This document shows, one piece after another, positions 35,226 through 48,170 of a DNA stretch of 64,000 nucleotides; position 1 is the first letter of the stretch, and every line of letters begins with the position of its first letter. The stretch is from Trachemys scripta elegans. Taxonomy: Eukaryota > Chordata > Testudines > Emydidae. The notes beneath the pieces are model-generated. The model saw only the letters and a list, made by a program, of their open reading frames with translations. It did no database searches and was not told the DNA's origin. The stretch lies in assembly GCF_013100865.1 (NCBI RefSeq), contig NC_048306.1, positions 31,383,090-31,447,089 of the forward strand. The letters are read 5' to 3'. A program made the translations under genes and the position numbers.

Positions 35226-37244
35226 AAATACTTAGACACACTCATAACTTCACTCACATCAGTAGCCCACTGAAGTCAGCAAAGAAATAAAGGCAAACCA
35301 CACTAACTTACATGAGAACTGAAAGCCTGTCAGGCCCCAATTTAAGTCCAAGAGACTATTCATGCAAGTAAAATTATGTACTTGCCTAAAGGATTTCAGG
35401 ATCAGGGACAGAGTCATGTACATTATGCAGTGTTACCTGTGAATTCCACACTCTTCCCATTGCCATACCACTAACTGAGAATCTCAATTGAGTACTAGGT
35501 GATCTTGCTGTCTGCTGGGTTTATTGGTGAAGTAATGAACCAAGTATTTCCCCTCACCCCTTTCCCCATACACACACACAGTCATTTAGGTCATCTTATC
35601 TGAATGCTCATTGAACCTGCAAAAAGTTGCAGAAGAAATTGGGTGGATGTCATATATCTGATTACTTTACTCTGAAGCTTATTTTTAAAAATATAGTTCA
35701 AATTTCCAATATAAGCACTGTTACATTTTGGCAGAAAAAGAAAAAAAAAGAGAGAAAAGAGTCTTATTGTACAGACTTCCCTTTATGGGGACAAAAAAAA
35801 AAAAAAAGGCAACTGTGTGGCGACACTCCCTTTTTGCTCAGGCAAATATTATATAAAAGTAAAAACACTGTTTATGGATTACATTACTGGAGTTTTAGCA
35901 ACATTGAAATGCAGCAGCTGTGGGTTTGTACCCAACTAAGTCTAAAATATCAGAGCTTTAATATTTATTGGTGCCAAATAATGGCAGGTGGGATGAAAAA
36001 CTGTTACCTTTGGGTACTGAACCACTGACAATATTTACATAATTGCTATCATTTGCAGATAAAGACTGTTGACATGAGTAGCGCTATTTTGCTAGCGTGA
36101 CGGATGCTCTCATTTCCTCATAGTGACACCTTAACAACTGACCCTAGAGGGCCTTCAAAGACCTATTTACACTCTTCTAAAGCTGCTACTCTGAGTTAGA
36201 CTTGAAAGCAAACAACCAACCAGATGTACGCCATTCTGATAGACCCCTTTACCTAGCACAGTCATTTTAATTCTACTTTGGTAGGGGAACAAATTCAATA
36301 AAACTTAGAGAAACAATTGGGTTTCTAGAGATTTGTACATGTTTTTTGTTTTAATTAACATGAATCATTTCTTTAGCATTACAAGTAGCTCCTAAACTAA
36401 GCCCCTCACTAATCAAACTAGTCTTGGGACTATCTAATTGAGCTGTGATCTATCACACATCATGCATTATGCATATTTTGCTTAGCTGCATTGTAATCAC
36501 AGACATGTCTCTTCTGAGCCATAGAGTGGGGATACCTTCTATTGCCATTGCTGCTATTTTGAATAAATATCTATCTCTGTCTTCTCTGACTGGAGCATTT
36601 ATCCAAAGATGGCTTGTTTTAGGCTGGTTGATTGATTGGATGATTTGGTGAAGTTTGGAACAACCAGTCCCTTAGTTTCTTTGGTTTGCTGCAGAAACTT
36701 GTATTTGACTCTGCTTTTTCCCCTGCTCAAATAAATCCAGAAATGTGTTTGGAAATCAAATTGTTTGCATGATCGGGGTAGGTACTGGGAAAGAGGTCAC
36801 TGAATAGCTCTACTATTTTTTGTTTTTTAGTGCATGTGTTACTTAGTTTGCCAATTCTGATTGACAGTATTTTAAAAAAAAATACCAAGGGTCAAGAGAA
36901 TTTGTAAGGCTAGGCTTGAGTTTCAGCCACCAAATCATATTTGACACAAAGCTAACATACCACATACGCATACAGAACAGGCAAATCATATAGAAGACAG
37001 TTTTGACTTTTCTTGCATTTATCCTAAAGGTTACTCGTGTGACTACAAACTGGCCAATAGGGTTGCACAAAGGTTTGGGGGCCCCAGGGCAAACTTTGAA
37101 AATGAGCCCCACCCCATCCTTTCACAAAACCAAGGTTGCAAAAGCAGAAGGAATGGGCACTGTTTGAGAGCAAGCCTGTCTGCACTCACCCCATAGCGGT
37201 GGCTCCTGTCCTGTGGAGCAGCCAGGTCAAACCTGAATGGTGTA
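35226..37244. other. Anonymous non-coding DNA
   Basis: No gene recognised. A-rich runs at about 35733-35750 and 35794-35807. The 133-codon plus-strand frame at 35627-36028 spans these A runs and has no domain. Confidence 0.5.
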
Positions 37245-38061
37245 GGGTTGCTAAGTGTCCAGTTTTCAACTGGAACACCCGGTCAAAAAGGGACTCTGCT
37301 GCCTCTGGTCAGCACTGCTGACCGGGCCGTTAAAAGTCCAGTCAGCGATGCAGCGGGGCTAAGGCAGGCTTCCTGCCTGCCGTGGCTCTGCACAGCTCCC
37401 AGAAGCAACGGCGTGTCCCCCCTTCGGCTCCTATGCGGTGGAGGCAGCCAGGGGGCTCCACACATTACCCCCACCACAGGCACTGGCTCTGCAGTTCCCA
37501 TTGGCCGGGAACCGTGGCCAATGGAGCTGCAGGGGCAGCACCTGTGGATGGGGCAGTGTGCAGAGCCACCTGGCCATGCCTCCGCGTAGGAGCCAGAGGG
37601 GGGACATGCTGCTGCTTCCGGGAGCTGCTTGAGGTATGCACCACCCAAAACATGCACCCCTGACCCTCTCCTGTGCTCCAACCCCCTTCCCCAGCCTTGA
37701 TTCCCCTCCTGCCCTCCAAACCCCTCAATCCCAGCCCAAAGTCCCTTCCTGCACCCCAAACCCATCATGCCCAGACAGACCCCAGAACCCATACCCCCCC
37801 CCCGCATCCCAACCCTCTGCCACAGCCCAGAACCCCAAATCCCTCATCCTTGGCCCCACACTAGGGCCTGCACCTCCAGCCAGAGCCCTCACCCCCTCCT
37901 GCACACCAACCCCCTGAGCCAGCTTGGTTAAAATAAGCAAGTGAGTGAGAGTAAGGAGAGTGAGTGACAAAGGGAGGGGGAATGGAGTGAGCAGGGGTGG
38001 GGCTTGGAGGAGGGGTGGAGCATGGGTGTTCGGATTTGTCAGCGTAGAAAGTTAGCAACCC
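37245..38061. mobile_element. Non-autonomous DNA element, 817 bp, flanked by TA
   Basis: The left end gggttgctaagtgtcc and the complement of the right end gggttgctaactttctac form an inverted terminal repeat of about 11 perfect bases plus a few. TA dinucleotides flank both sides (37243-37244 and 38062-38063), consistent with TA-target integration as in Tc1/mariner-type transposons, although a 2-bp flank is weak proof. The interior is GC-rich (with a long C-rich, proline-like segment at 37670-37920) and has open frames of up to 174 codons that are compositional artefacts. No transposase. Confidence 0.75.
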
Positions 38062-39506
38062 TAGAGTGGTGCTGTGACCCTGTGTGTCATGTTGGAACTC
38101 TCGGTTTGGGTGCCTTCTAAGCAGTCCTGCTGGTCAAATGATTTGAAATGAATAGTCCCTTCAAATGTAGCCCATTTTTTTCATTAACAATTTCTGACTT
38201 ATTGTTAATGTGTATTTGTTAGTCAGAACTCTTTGGTCAAGTATATCAAAATTTCCAACCTATGAGTTGTTTACTTCAAGTATGTGCTATTCTCATTGTG
38301 TAAATGGTCACATAAATGGCATGTTTACACTGTAAGCTAGGAGTTGGGGAGCCCATTCAAGTCAATAACAAAACTTGAATCCTGATTTGGGCCAATGTGT
38401 GATACTACACTACTAAACAACCACCACTCCCCATCATTATTTTTGTTCCTATATTGCAAATTATTTATATAAAGGAATAATGAATAGCACAAATACCCAC
38501 GGCAAGAAGCAAATAGAGGTATTCATGCTAACACCCACCACTCTTCAAACTTTTGTGCATAGAAAATCAATTACATGTTGGATTGAGATAGCATGTTTCT
38601 GAACACATTTTTGTTGTACTTAAATGATCTCTGAGTACTGTGTTAGTTTGACATATCACATCTCTTTATTTGTAATTCTAGAGATACATAAGAGTCGAAC
38701 ATATCTTTCTCCCATAAAGTTGTAAAAGGGCATACATAAAGCTGTAAAGGAGAATAAAATCAGATCATGGTGAGGATTGTAAGGGGTCTAGTACATAAAC
38801 AAGGTACCCTGAGGGTTTTACGGTTTTCCATCTCTATCTGTCTTTTCTCTTCTTTTTAATGGGAGTCTCTTGAGTTTTAAATATTAAAATTAAAAAAGAC
38901 AAGAAAAACAAAATCCTATCTTGTATATTGATATCTCCTTACAGATTTTGTAGCATCAATAAGTAGCTGCAGAAAAGAAGGCATTTAAACCCAAGCTACT
39001 ATCAGTTGTGTGTGTCTGTATAACTATAAGTCTTAGCATTATGAACAAGGTTTAATTTATACGAAATTAAATCAATGACAAGCACACTTGATCTTGCTCA
39101 AAAGCGGGGACAAGAATGTGTGTCAGCATGAAACTGGAAAAAGAATCATGTTATTAGTTTACCCATACTTACCTAGAAAAATTAACAATGCATTCTTGTA
39201 TAGCAGCTTATCACAAACACTTTTTTAATGGGCAGGCAAAAGATGGGTTCCTATTTCCTGTCATTAATTTCTACAGTGTCAGTGTTAAGTAACTATTCTG
39301 TTCAGCAATGTTATTTATCTCTTGGATCAAAGTAATTTTTTACACTTTTAGATTAAATATCAGCTGTCAAGCACAGTCTATAGCATTTTTGACAAGACCC
39401 TAATGTACCCTAACCACATCTTTTACAGTACACGCATTTTTTGCAATCTTCAATTTTATATATTTATAAGTGGATTCTTCAAATTCAGCCCTTTAGGAAA
39501 ACACAG
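38062..39506. other. Anonymous AT-rich non-coding DNA
   Basis: No gene, clear repeat family or long open frame seen. Confidence 0.55.
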
Positions 39507-41370
39507 TGTGACGGGTTGTTTCCCAGAAACCCCGTTGGGGTAGCCATCTGATGTGCCAAACCTACTTCTTCCCCTACTTTCCTGCCCTGGCAGCTTAGGA
39601 CTCCAGCACCCTGAACAGCTGTAGGCTCAAACTGAAAGCAGCTTACAGAGTGTTCCTGTCCTTAACACACAGATGCCCAACTCCCAATGGGGTCTAAACC
39701 CCAAATAAATCAGTTTTACCCTGTATAAAGCTTATAAATTGAGCTCATAAATTGTTCACCCTCTATACTGCTGATAGAGAGATATGCACAGCTGTTTGCC
39801 CCCCGCCCCCCCCCCAGGTATTAATACATACTCTGGGTTAATTAATAAGTAAAAAGTGATTTTATGAAATACAGAAAGTAGGATTTAAGTGGTTCCAAGT
39901 AGTGACATACAAACAAAGTGAATTACCAAGTAAAATAAAATAGAACACGCAAGTCTATGTCTAAGAAACTGAATACAAATAAAACCTCACCAGTTCCAGT
40001 AAGCTTCCTTTTACAGACTAGTCTCCTGCTAGTCTGGATTGGCCTCTTCAAGGTCATTGTTGGCTTAAGTGGTCAGGCTTCCCCCAAAGGCTTAGGATAA
40101 CTAAACAATTCAGCTGTTGTCCGCTGCACACATCAGCTTTTAACATTTTCTCATAATTCTGTTTTATCTAACTCACACTATTCTTATTTAAATGCTTACT
40201 CAAACATGCTGAACAGGGCATATTTCAGAATGCCACAGAGGTTAACCTAAGGTTAGCAGGATAAATATTAGGCATTTCTCTTTAAATCCAGGAGGCTTAC
40301 ATAACAGAGTGGGGAAATCCCAAATGGTAATCACCCTGTTGATCAAAACAATTGAGACAGAAGAATCCAGTGTCATATACCAAACTATGGAACCTTAATG
40401 AATTCTGAGCTAATCCTAAAGTGGGACTATTTGTAAATATGTGCATTGACCTACCTTAAAAAGGAAATATCAATATTTCTCTGTCAGGGACATGGCAATA
40501 AACTGTGGTTTTGCTATTCCTAGAATGTAACTGCAATGCAATGATAGTCTCTCTTTTACTATGTTCTAAGCTGGTCATAGCATGACGACAAGAGAAGTCA
40601 TTGAACTATAGCAGACACCTGAGAAGGGTGTGTGTGAGACACATATACCGAGGCACAATCCAGACCAGTGTGTGTGTGTGAGTGTTGGGGGGGGGGAGAC
40701 TGTGTGGCCCTCCACCCGCAACCTTGGGTGCCTTATAATGACATGCTGAAGAAACTCCCACCTGGGCCACTCACAAACAGGTTTCCAGCATGCAAGCTGC
40801 ACCCTTAAGTGAGTACAAGAAATGAGGCATAAGAGTCAGAAATGGTTACAAGATAAAATGCTTTCCAGTGCCTAACAAACTATAGTAGATTTAAAGCATA
40901 GTTTCTCATGACATGCTTCCAGAAGCATTACTGACCAAATTTTTTAGGTCAGGACTCCTCCCCCAGAATTCAATGGCTATTTCCTTTGTCTTCTCAGGTG
41001 TGGAGAATGAAATAAGCAGGGAGAGAAAGAGGGGTGTCTTGGAGTGTTCATCCCTCCTTTTTATAGTTCTAGCCCCTCTTTGAAAAAAAAAATCCAGATA
41101 AGAACCAAGAGATAGGGTGTCTGGTGGAGGAAGGAGACCTCATGCTGCTTCTTTGCTAAGATGTAAATCTCTTTGTGCCCGTCCCCCTTTCTTGACAAAG
41201 AATGGGCACTTGATAGGTGATGGGCCATCAGCTTTGCCGATACCTGCTTGGGTCGTCACTTGCCCTTTGTCTTTGGGAAACATGTTTAGCCACTCTCCAG
41301 ACTTATCTGGGAAACAGAATTCAGTCATGATTTCAGCTTGTGTTCATAATTGTTCACATAAAGGCAACTG
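39507..41370 (-). repeat. Long LTR-like interspersed repeat
   Basis: I recognise most of 39507-40260 and 40960-41370 as one abundant turtle repeat family, from phrases such as caactcccaatggggtcta, gggttaattaataagtaaaa and cagtcatgatttcagcttgt. It begins TGTGACGGGTTG at 39507. On the minus strand CTATAAAAAGGAGG at about 41060-41068 would be a TATA box, suggesting the family is a long LTR read from right to left. Family assignment and the right boundary are from memory and not proven; 40260-40960 may be a diverged or foreign middle section. A poly(G) run lies at about 40687-40696. Confidence 0.55.
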
Positions 41371-43635
41371 AGAATTAGTAGATGGGGAACTTTCTTAGTT
41401 CTCCTGTTCATGGGCACTTATATAATTAGTCATTTGTACAGCTAACCACCTGCAGCAAAACCTACATCCATTCCTAACTGCAAACACAGATGAGTCTGGA
41501 TATTCCCTCAATTGCCTATTTTAGTTTCTGTAAAACTAAAAGTTTAGAACTGATGTCTTGGCTCAAAGACAGTTCTGCTCACAGAACCCTCACATGAAAA
41601 AGGATACAAGATTAACAGTCATTGACTTTCACTGTGAAAAGCTTTCAGTGAAGACTCAGACTTAAACCACCGGAAATACCACACTCAACAAGAATATCAA
41701 CAGCTAGTTGTGGTTTCAAAACGGGCATCTCTAAAGATGTTAAATTCTGAAAAATACAAAGATGGCCCTCCACACAAACACCTCTCACTATTACTTGTTC
41801 TTATTTTCTATTAATTCAAAGCAAGTTTTTCATGGTTATTGATTTCAGATATCAGAACAATTCATCTGCAGTTTTTCAGGTATCACGTATATCAGGTTAC
41901 CTGATTATTTTCAAGTATTTTGGAAGAATCAATGGCTTGCGGTGTAAGATGTTCCCAGGTGTGGTGATCAAATGTAGAAAAGGATATAATGCAGAATAGT
42001 ATCCAAGAGAAGTTATAAGGAACATTTAAATACACATCCGTCAGGGCAGCAGCTATTTGCTTATTGGGAATTCTAGACTGTACATATTTTAATCCTGTGA
42101 AAAGAAACAGGATATATGCAAAATTGAAAGTGAACAGGAGCAGTAAGAGCTCCTAAATAAAAAGAGTTACTAAGAGATGTCCTGTCTTGATGAAATGTAT
42201 TGTTACAGAATTACACCATTACCTGCATTTTTGATTGAAATTGGCACCATTGTCTTAGTTATCAGATTCTGAAGACTGATTATGGAAGCTAGTTTAAATT
42301 ACTTACTAGGACCTAGGAATGTTAAAAACAGGAATGCTGGATACCGTTGGTATTCACAGAACAATGACAGTGTTACAAGACTTTGATATGATATATTCTG
42401 ATGACACAAAAACATCATGTCTCATATGACGTTTTCTCAGCAACAAATTATTTCAATCCTCCAACAATATAGCTTTCATCCTTATAAAAAACAAAAAAAC
42501 AAAACAAAAAAACCCACCTTTTCACTTGCCCACAGATAACTACGATTTCAAACTTGATTTGCCAAAAAGAAAAAACATGGTAGCCCCAATTCTAGGACTG
42601 TCAGCTCACTGGGCAGATTGTCAACTGGCACAAGTGAAAGTATCTCCTCTGAAATCAGTGATTTATACCAGGACAGGCTTTCTCATTAAAATATAATGTT
42701 GTGGTTGCTCTCAATATCTGAAATATATCTGAATTCTACTTGGTCTTTTTTGAACAGTTGTGCCAGGGTTTCTCATTTTTATTCTCTTGTTTTTAGTCTC
42801 AGACTCTCACATGGTTATACGTGTTTAATTATGTCTTTGCTTTACTATAAATTGGAAAGCCATTAACATCAGTATAATATTAAGTAATAACTGAGGTTAT
42901 ATAACAAGCTATTTCAAATTCAAATAAAATAATCTTAATACCTAAGTAATATCATGTATTATGTCTTCCTCATTTAAAATGCAGCTCTAAATTGTACAGA
43001 AGAGCTCTAGTCCATTAGTGGTGTCTGTTGTTAATGTAGAGTGCTAACTTTGCCTGTATCAAAATGTTTTGTTTCTGGTATACCTTCAAGCCAACAGGAA
43101 ATAGTTTGGAAAGCAACTGCATACCTCTCATTCACTTGAATCTGCATCAGGTCATGGATCATGCTTTACTGCATACATGCACATGGGATTGTTTTGATAG
43201 AACATGATACTTCCACAATCTCAGTTTGCAAAAGCACGACATATTTTTGTGGGAAGGAGATGTCCATTTTCTACCCACTTCTACTGCTAAATATACACCA
43301 TTATTTATTTAATTATTTAAATTTGCCATCCTTAAGAATAAATTGACAGTTGGGGTTCGGATTGTCTTTCATTTCTAGCAATTAGAGAATGGACCTTTCT
43401 AGCTTCCCCCACCACAGTGACAGACAGGCAGGCAGAACTGACTCAACACAGCCCTCTCCTTGAAAAGTATGAGATATTTCAGTCACTAAGTTGACAGGCA
43501 AAAACCACATGCTCACAAACCTGTATATCTCCTTAAGAACACCCTGACGTCTGGCTACATCAGCTCTTGATTCAGTTTCCGCAATATATTCCAAATGGGT
43601 GACAGCTGAATGATAGAAAATTAGCATAATCCTCA
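41371..43635. other. Anonymous AT-rich non-coding DNA
   Basis: No gene recognised. The only simple-sequence feature is an A-rich run with C interruptions at about 42486-42512. Confidence 0.55.
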
Positions 43636-43893
43636 AGGCTTGTCTACATGGTGGGGTAATGTGCTCTACAGGGGCATGATGTCTGATATAATGTGCTGTG
43701 CATTAATTGGTCCGTATAGATCCTGCTGTTGCACTTTCATGTAGTGCTATTTGAAATGGTACTACATTAAAGCACACTGGGGAACCTTTAGTGTGCACCA
43801 GCAGGGTCTATATGGCCCAATTAATGTGCAGCATATTACTGCACTTTAGAAATCACACTCCGGTAGACTGCATTATGTATTCAAGCTCTAAGT
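43636..43893. mobile_element. Fold-back miniature DNA element
   Basis: Begins aggcttgtctacatgg, a terminus shared by several turtle miniature elements. Most of it is a large imperfect palindrome: 43689-43735 (gtgctgtgcattaattgg ... cctgctg) pairs with 43791-43840 (cagcagggtct ... ccaattaatgtgcagca). The right terminus is decayed (attcaagctc rather than a clean tagacaagcc). Non-coding; the superfamily is unknown to me. Confidence 0.65.
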
Positions 43894-44011
43894 GGTCTGA
43901 CCTGACTAGCAACCCATGGTTGTTGCTTCCAAAACAGATCATAGTTGCATCAAAAGCATTAACAATAACTGAAGTTATCATCTTTGATAGCTTAGAATAA
44001 CAACATTTTAA

Positions 44012-44180
44012 GGGCTTGTCTACAAGAGAGAGTTAGGGAAGTTCATCTGAATTTTAACTAAACGGTGTTAAAGTGGAATAACTGAACTATATGAAACCCC
44101 TGTGCAGACAGACTTTCATACGTGAAATGGATTTAATTCAGTTTAGTTTAATCCACATCCAAAAAATTCATGGCGATGAG
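44012..44180. mobile_element. Miniature DNA element, right half lost
   Basis: Starts gggcttgtctacaag and contains taactaaacggtgttaaagtgg and cccctgtgcagacag, phrases of a known turtle miniature element related to the repeat that hosts the hAT insertion at 1.87 kb. Its expected mirrored right end is missing; the sequence passes directly into a CR1 at about 44185, so the CR1 probably inserted into it or deleted its end. Confidence 0.55.
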
Positions 44181-44184
44181 GAGA

Positions 44185-45606
44185 GGTCCCGGACAATTGG
44201 AAAAAGGCAAATATAATGCCCATATTTAAAAAAAGGAAAGAAAGAGAACCAGGGGAACTACAGACCAGTCAGCTTCACCTCAGTCCCCAGAAAAATCATG
44301 GAGCAGATCCTCAAGGGATTCATTTTGAAGCACTTTGAGGAGAGGAAGGTGATCAGGAACAATCAACATGGATTCACCAAGGGCAAGTCATGCCTGACCA
44401 ACCTGATTTCCTTCTATGATGAGATAACTGGCTCTGTGGATATGGGGAAAATAGTGGAAATGATATATTTTGACTTTAGCAAAGCTTTTGATACCGTCTC
44501 CCACAGTATTCTTGCCAGCAAGTTAAAAAAGTATGGATTGGATGAAAGGACTATAAGGTGGATAGAAAGCTGGCTAGATTGTTGGGCTCAATGGGTAGTG
44601 ATCAACAGCTCGATATCTAGTTGGCAGCCGGTATCAAGTGGAGTGCTCCAGGGGTCTGTCCTGGGGCCAGTTTTGTTCAACATCTTCATTAATTATCTAG
44701 ATGATGGGATGGATTGCACCCTCAGCAAGTTTGTGGATGACACTAAGCTGGGGGGGGGGGGTAGATATGCTGGAGGGTAGGAATAGGGTCCAGAGTGACC
44801 TAGACAAATTGGAGGATTGGGCTAAAAGAAATCTGATGAGGTTCGACGAGGACAAATGAACAGTCCCGCACTTAGGATGGAAGAATCCCATTCACTGCTA
44901 CAGGCTGGGAACTGACTGTCTAAGCAGCAGTTCTGCAGAAAAGGACCTGGGGATTACAGTGGATGAGAAGATGATATGAGTCAACAGTGTGCCCTTGTTG
45001 CCAAGAAGCTTAACGACGTATTGGGCTGCATTAGTAGGAGCACCGCCAGCAGATCAAGGGAAGTAATTGTTCCCCTCTATTTGGCACTGGTGAGGCCATA
45101 TTTGGAGTATTGTGTCCAGTTTTGGGTCCCCCACTACAGAAAGGTTGTGGAAAAATTGGAGTGAGTCCAGTGTAGGGCAAATGACTTATGAGGAGAAGCT
45201 GAGGGAACTGGGCTTATTTAGTCTGCAGAAGAGAAGAGTGAGGAGGGATTTGATAGCAGCATTCAACTACCTGAAGAGGGGTTCCAAAGAGGATGGAGCT
45301 CGGCTGTTCTCAGTGGTGGCAGATGACAGAACAAGGAGCAATGGTCTCAAGTTGCATTGGGAGAGGTCTAGGTTGGCTATTAGGAAAAAATTATTTCACT
45401 AGGTGGGTGGTGAAGCACTGGACTGGGTTACCTAGGGTGCAATCTCCCTCTTGGGAGGAATCTCCATCTTTAGAGATTTTTAAGGCCCGGATTGACAAAG
45501 TCCTGGCTTGGATGATTTAGTTGGGGTTGGTCCTGCTTTGAGCAGGGGCTTGGACTTGATGACCTCCTGAGGTGTCTTCCAACCCTAATCTTCTATGATT
45601 CTATGA
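44185..45606 (+). mobile_element. CR1 LINE, 5'-truncated, with 3' octamer tail
   Basis: Sense-strand CR1 beginning within ORF2 (VPDNWKKANIMPIFKK at 44188 onward) and ending in ORF2's C-terminus, a short 3' UTR and the octamer tail ttctatgattctatg at 45591-45605. It contains the RT palm motifs and the C-terminal domain but is broken by indels (see the pseudogene entry). It abuts the remnant miniature element at its 5' side. Confidence 0.92.
44190..45520 (+). pseudogene. CR1 ORF2 reverse transcriptase fragment, frameshifted
   Basis: Reading frames along the copy give, in order, NYRPVSFTSVPRKIMEQ (RT finger region), FDFSKAFDTVSH (motif A), SSGVLQGSVLGPVLFNIF (motif B) and FVDDTKLGG (motif C, FVDD instead of the usual FADD). 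Just after motif C the frame is lost in a run of about 11 G's (44750-44760). Later pieces lie in other frames: MSQQCALVAKKLNDVLG at 44976, the YEEKLRELGLFSLQKRR segment at 45180-45240, and a final frame ending IDKVLAWMI at 45520. At least three frameshifts make it dead. The N-terminal endonuclease is absent. Confidence 0.88.
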
Positions 45607-47524
45607 AAATAATTCCAAATTCCCTTGCAGGAAAATTATTCCTACCCCTTCTATGCAATAGTCACCTTTCAGGATCAGTTCCTCAGCATAATCTCACTCT
45701 GAAGAAACCATTGTCTAGCTTGACACAGAGTGTTACAGGAGTAGCACGCCCAGATACTGGATAGGTCTGAGAAGCAGGAAGGGCAACCACATACAGTCAA
45801 AAAGATGCAGTGTCTGTGCAGGAACCTTCTCCTGCAAGAGAGGGAGAACAAGAGAAAAGTCAAAGGGAAACTAGCCACCCAGGAGCAGAGAAAGAGAAAT
45901 CTTCCCTAAACCATTTTTTTTTTAAAAAGGGTATGGATTTACTTCTAGTGCAGGGATTAGCTTGACAGTGTTAGTGAATTAAGTTCCCCCACATTCTGCC
46001 CCTTTTGAGCAACTCATTCTGTTCTCTCTCTTTCCCACTTCCCACCTGCAGGGAAACACCATCTTTACCATCATGTGACAGCCAAGAGTCAAAGAACCCA
46101 GCTCTGGATTTCCACCCAGCTGCCAGGTGACTATGTGATGACAGCTGGTGGCAAGGTCTCCCATCACCCTACGGATTCCACTACTTAGCAGCCATCACAG
46201 ACTAATGAACCTATCCCCAAATCTACCCTAGCCCCATGCATGCACAGCAGGGCTTTGAAACATCACCAAGTTCCTTTTAATCAAGATTAGGACGTGAACA
46301 GTCTCAATTTGACATAGTACGGTACATGTAGTTTCAGTACTGTCCAGTGAAAATCAGAATGTGTGGTAACCCTACCTGTGGGGATGTGGCCCACCCTTAT
46401 CTTTCCTCCACCTTTCACTATTCTTTGCCTCACTGCTTCTTGGTAGATAACAGTGATTATCTGGAATCTTCCGCAGAATGGGACAAGAGATGGATGAATG
46501 AATCTGAGAGACCTTCTGCTTTACATTTCTGAGTACAGAATAAGGCTGCCAGTATGTTTCTGTCTTTCCACATCCCACTTTGTCATTTACAATCTAAAAT
46601 ACTGTTAATTCTGACTAGAAATCTCCATCTATTCTTTGTGCACAGAAAATAACTGTAGGACTGGACCATATTGATCCCTCTTCCCTTAAAAAACATTACA
46701 TATTTCTCTTAGACTCTGATGTTACATTGCAGAAGTCCAATTGGAACATAAGCAGAAAGTGTATTCATTATTTCATTAGAGCCCACCAGAGTGACCTCTC
46801 TCTCTCTCTCTCAATATTTTGCACTCTTATTTCCAGTTGACCCAGCTACAGGGATGCTGTGTTTGCGTTTATGGGAGTAGTACCAAACTGTGATACAATT
46901 CTGTGCAACTGAATTTGCAGAGCATTAAATCACAAAGCTCTAAGGGATCAAAATTGATAAATCTGATCAAAGAATTGTTTAACTTTATTATCAATGTGAG
47001 CTCTAAAGAACTCTGCTGGAGAAAGTCAGGGAATTTTGATTGCCTGAGGGGTATGTAATGTTCTTTTTTATTCTTAGAGTGTTCATTTTATTACATTTTT
47101 GTCTAGAAATTGATATAAATAACATTGACAAGTGCTCTACTGAGCAGAATTCTGGTTAACTCATAACTCATTCACAGAGTTGGTTTAATTCATTTTTATC
47201 CAGGTTGTTTCTCCCTTCCTCTCCCCCAAAGAATCCTCTACTTTATAGCAGACACCACACCACGTCAATACCTTGTAGTATCTCTACCAGAGATGACACA
47301 TAGTTGGATGTCAAAGCTGATGTTTGCGGTGTTCCATAGTTCATCTAAAAGACTCTGTATAGGAAAGGGCAGAGAGAGAAGGACCATAGATAGAGAAGAG
47401 TGGGATTTTTTCCCCAAAAACTCAGCTTCATATTTCTGTTTGTTTAATTTGGACTTTTAGTTAAGTGTGTGGTTTTGGGATTTAAATTTTTAAAGGCACA
47501 GTTACAATGAAACATTAACATACA
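45607..47524. other. Anonymous non-coding DNA
   Basis: No gene recognised. A (TC)n run at about 46797-46812. Short frames have no domains. Confidence 0.55.
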
Positions 47525-48170
47525 TGTAGCAGGACAGTTACCCTGCTCCTGGGATAAAAGGAGTGAGAGCAGCTGAGGAAGGCTAGCTAGGTAGCTGGCC
47601 ACAGGTGGGCCAGCTCAATCAGGGCACAGCTGGCCCTGATACCAGGGCAGTGAGTAAGGAGCCAAGAGAGTCTCACTCTAGCCTTGGAGTGAGAAGGACC
47701 TAGCTGCCTGGGAGAGGGTACCTCTGGCAGAGCAGTGCTGGGGAAGGGGCAAGCTGAGCTGGGGAGCTCAGGCCTGGCTACCTCCCAGGCTGAGGCCTGG
47801 CAGGAAGGCCTAAGGAGGTACTGGGGCTGCAGGGAGACAGCTGGGGACTAGAAAGGCAGCAGGTCCAACCTCCTTGCCAATTATGAGTGGCCATTACAGA
47901 CTGCAGTTTGCCCCAGAGAAAGGGGGCTAGATGACGACTGGCAGTAGCCACTGAGGCAAGGTGGGCATAGGGGAGGGGGTTCCCCTGGGAGGGGAGACCC
48001 AGAATGTGGGAGCAGCACCCCAATGAAAGGGGCTCTGGGAGGTACAGGGGGCCAGAGGTTGTGGAGATGAGAAAACAGGTACAGGTAGGGAGAAACTGGC
48101 CAGCAGGAGGCACTCCCAGGCTGGAAGGAGCTAATTCCTCGAGACCATCAGGAAGCGCCACGCCAGTGAT
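47525..48170 (+). repeat. GC-rich LTR-like repeat
   Basis: Starts TGTAGCAGGACAGTTACCCTGC, followed by ggataaaagg (TATA-like, about 47550), then a purine-rich, G/A-biased body, ending near gaagcgccacgcca. The start and composition resemble LTRs of turtle Gypsy-type retrotransposons that I recognise only loosely. No target duplication found. The 137-codon minus-strand frame here is compositional. Confidence 0.5.

Noticed and set aside
37283..37917. 174-codon minus frame and several 80-113-codon plus frames
   Set aside because: They arise from a C-rich, stop-poor segment of a non-autonomous DNA element; no domain.
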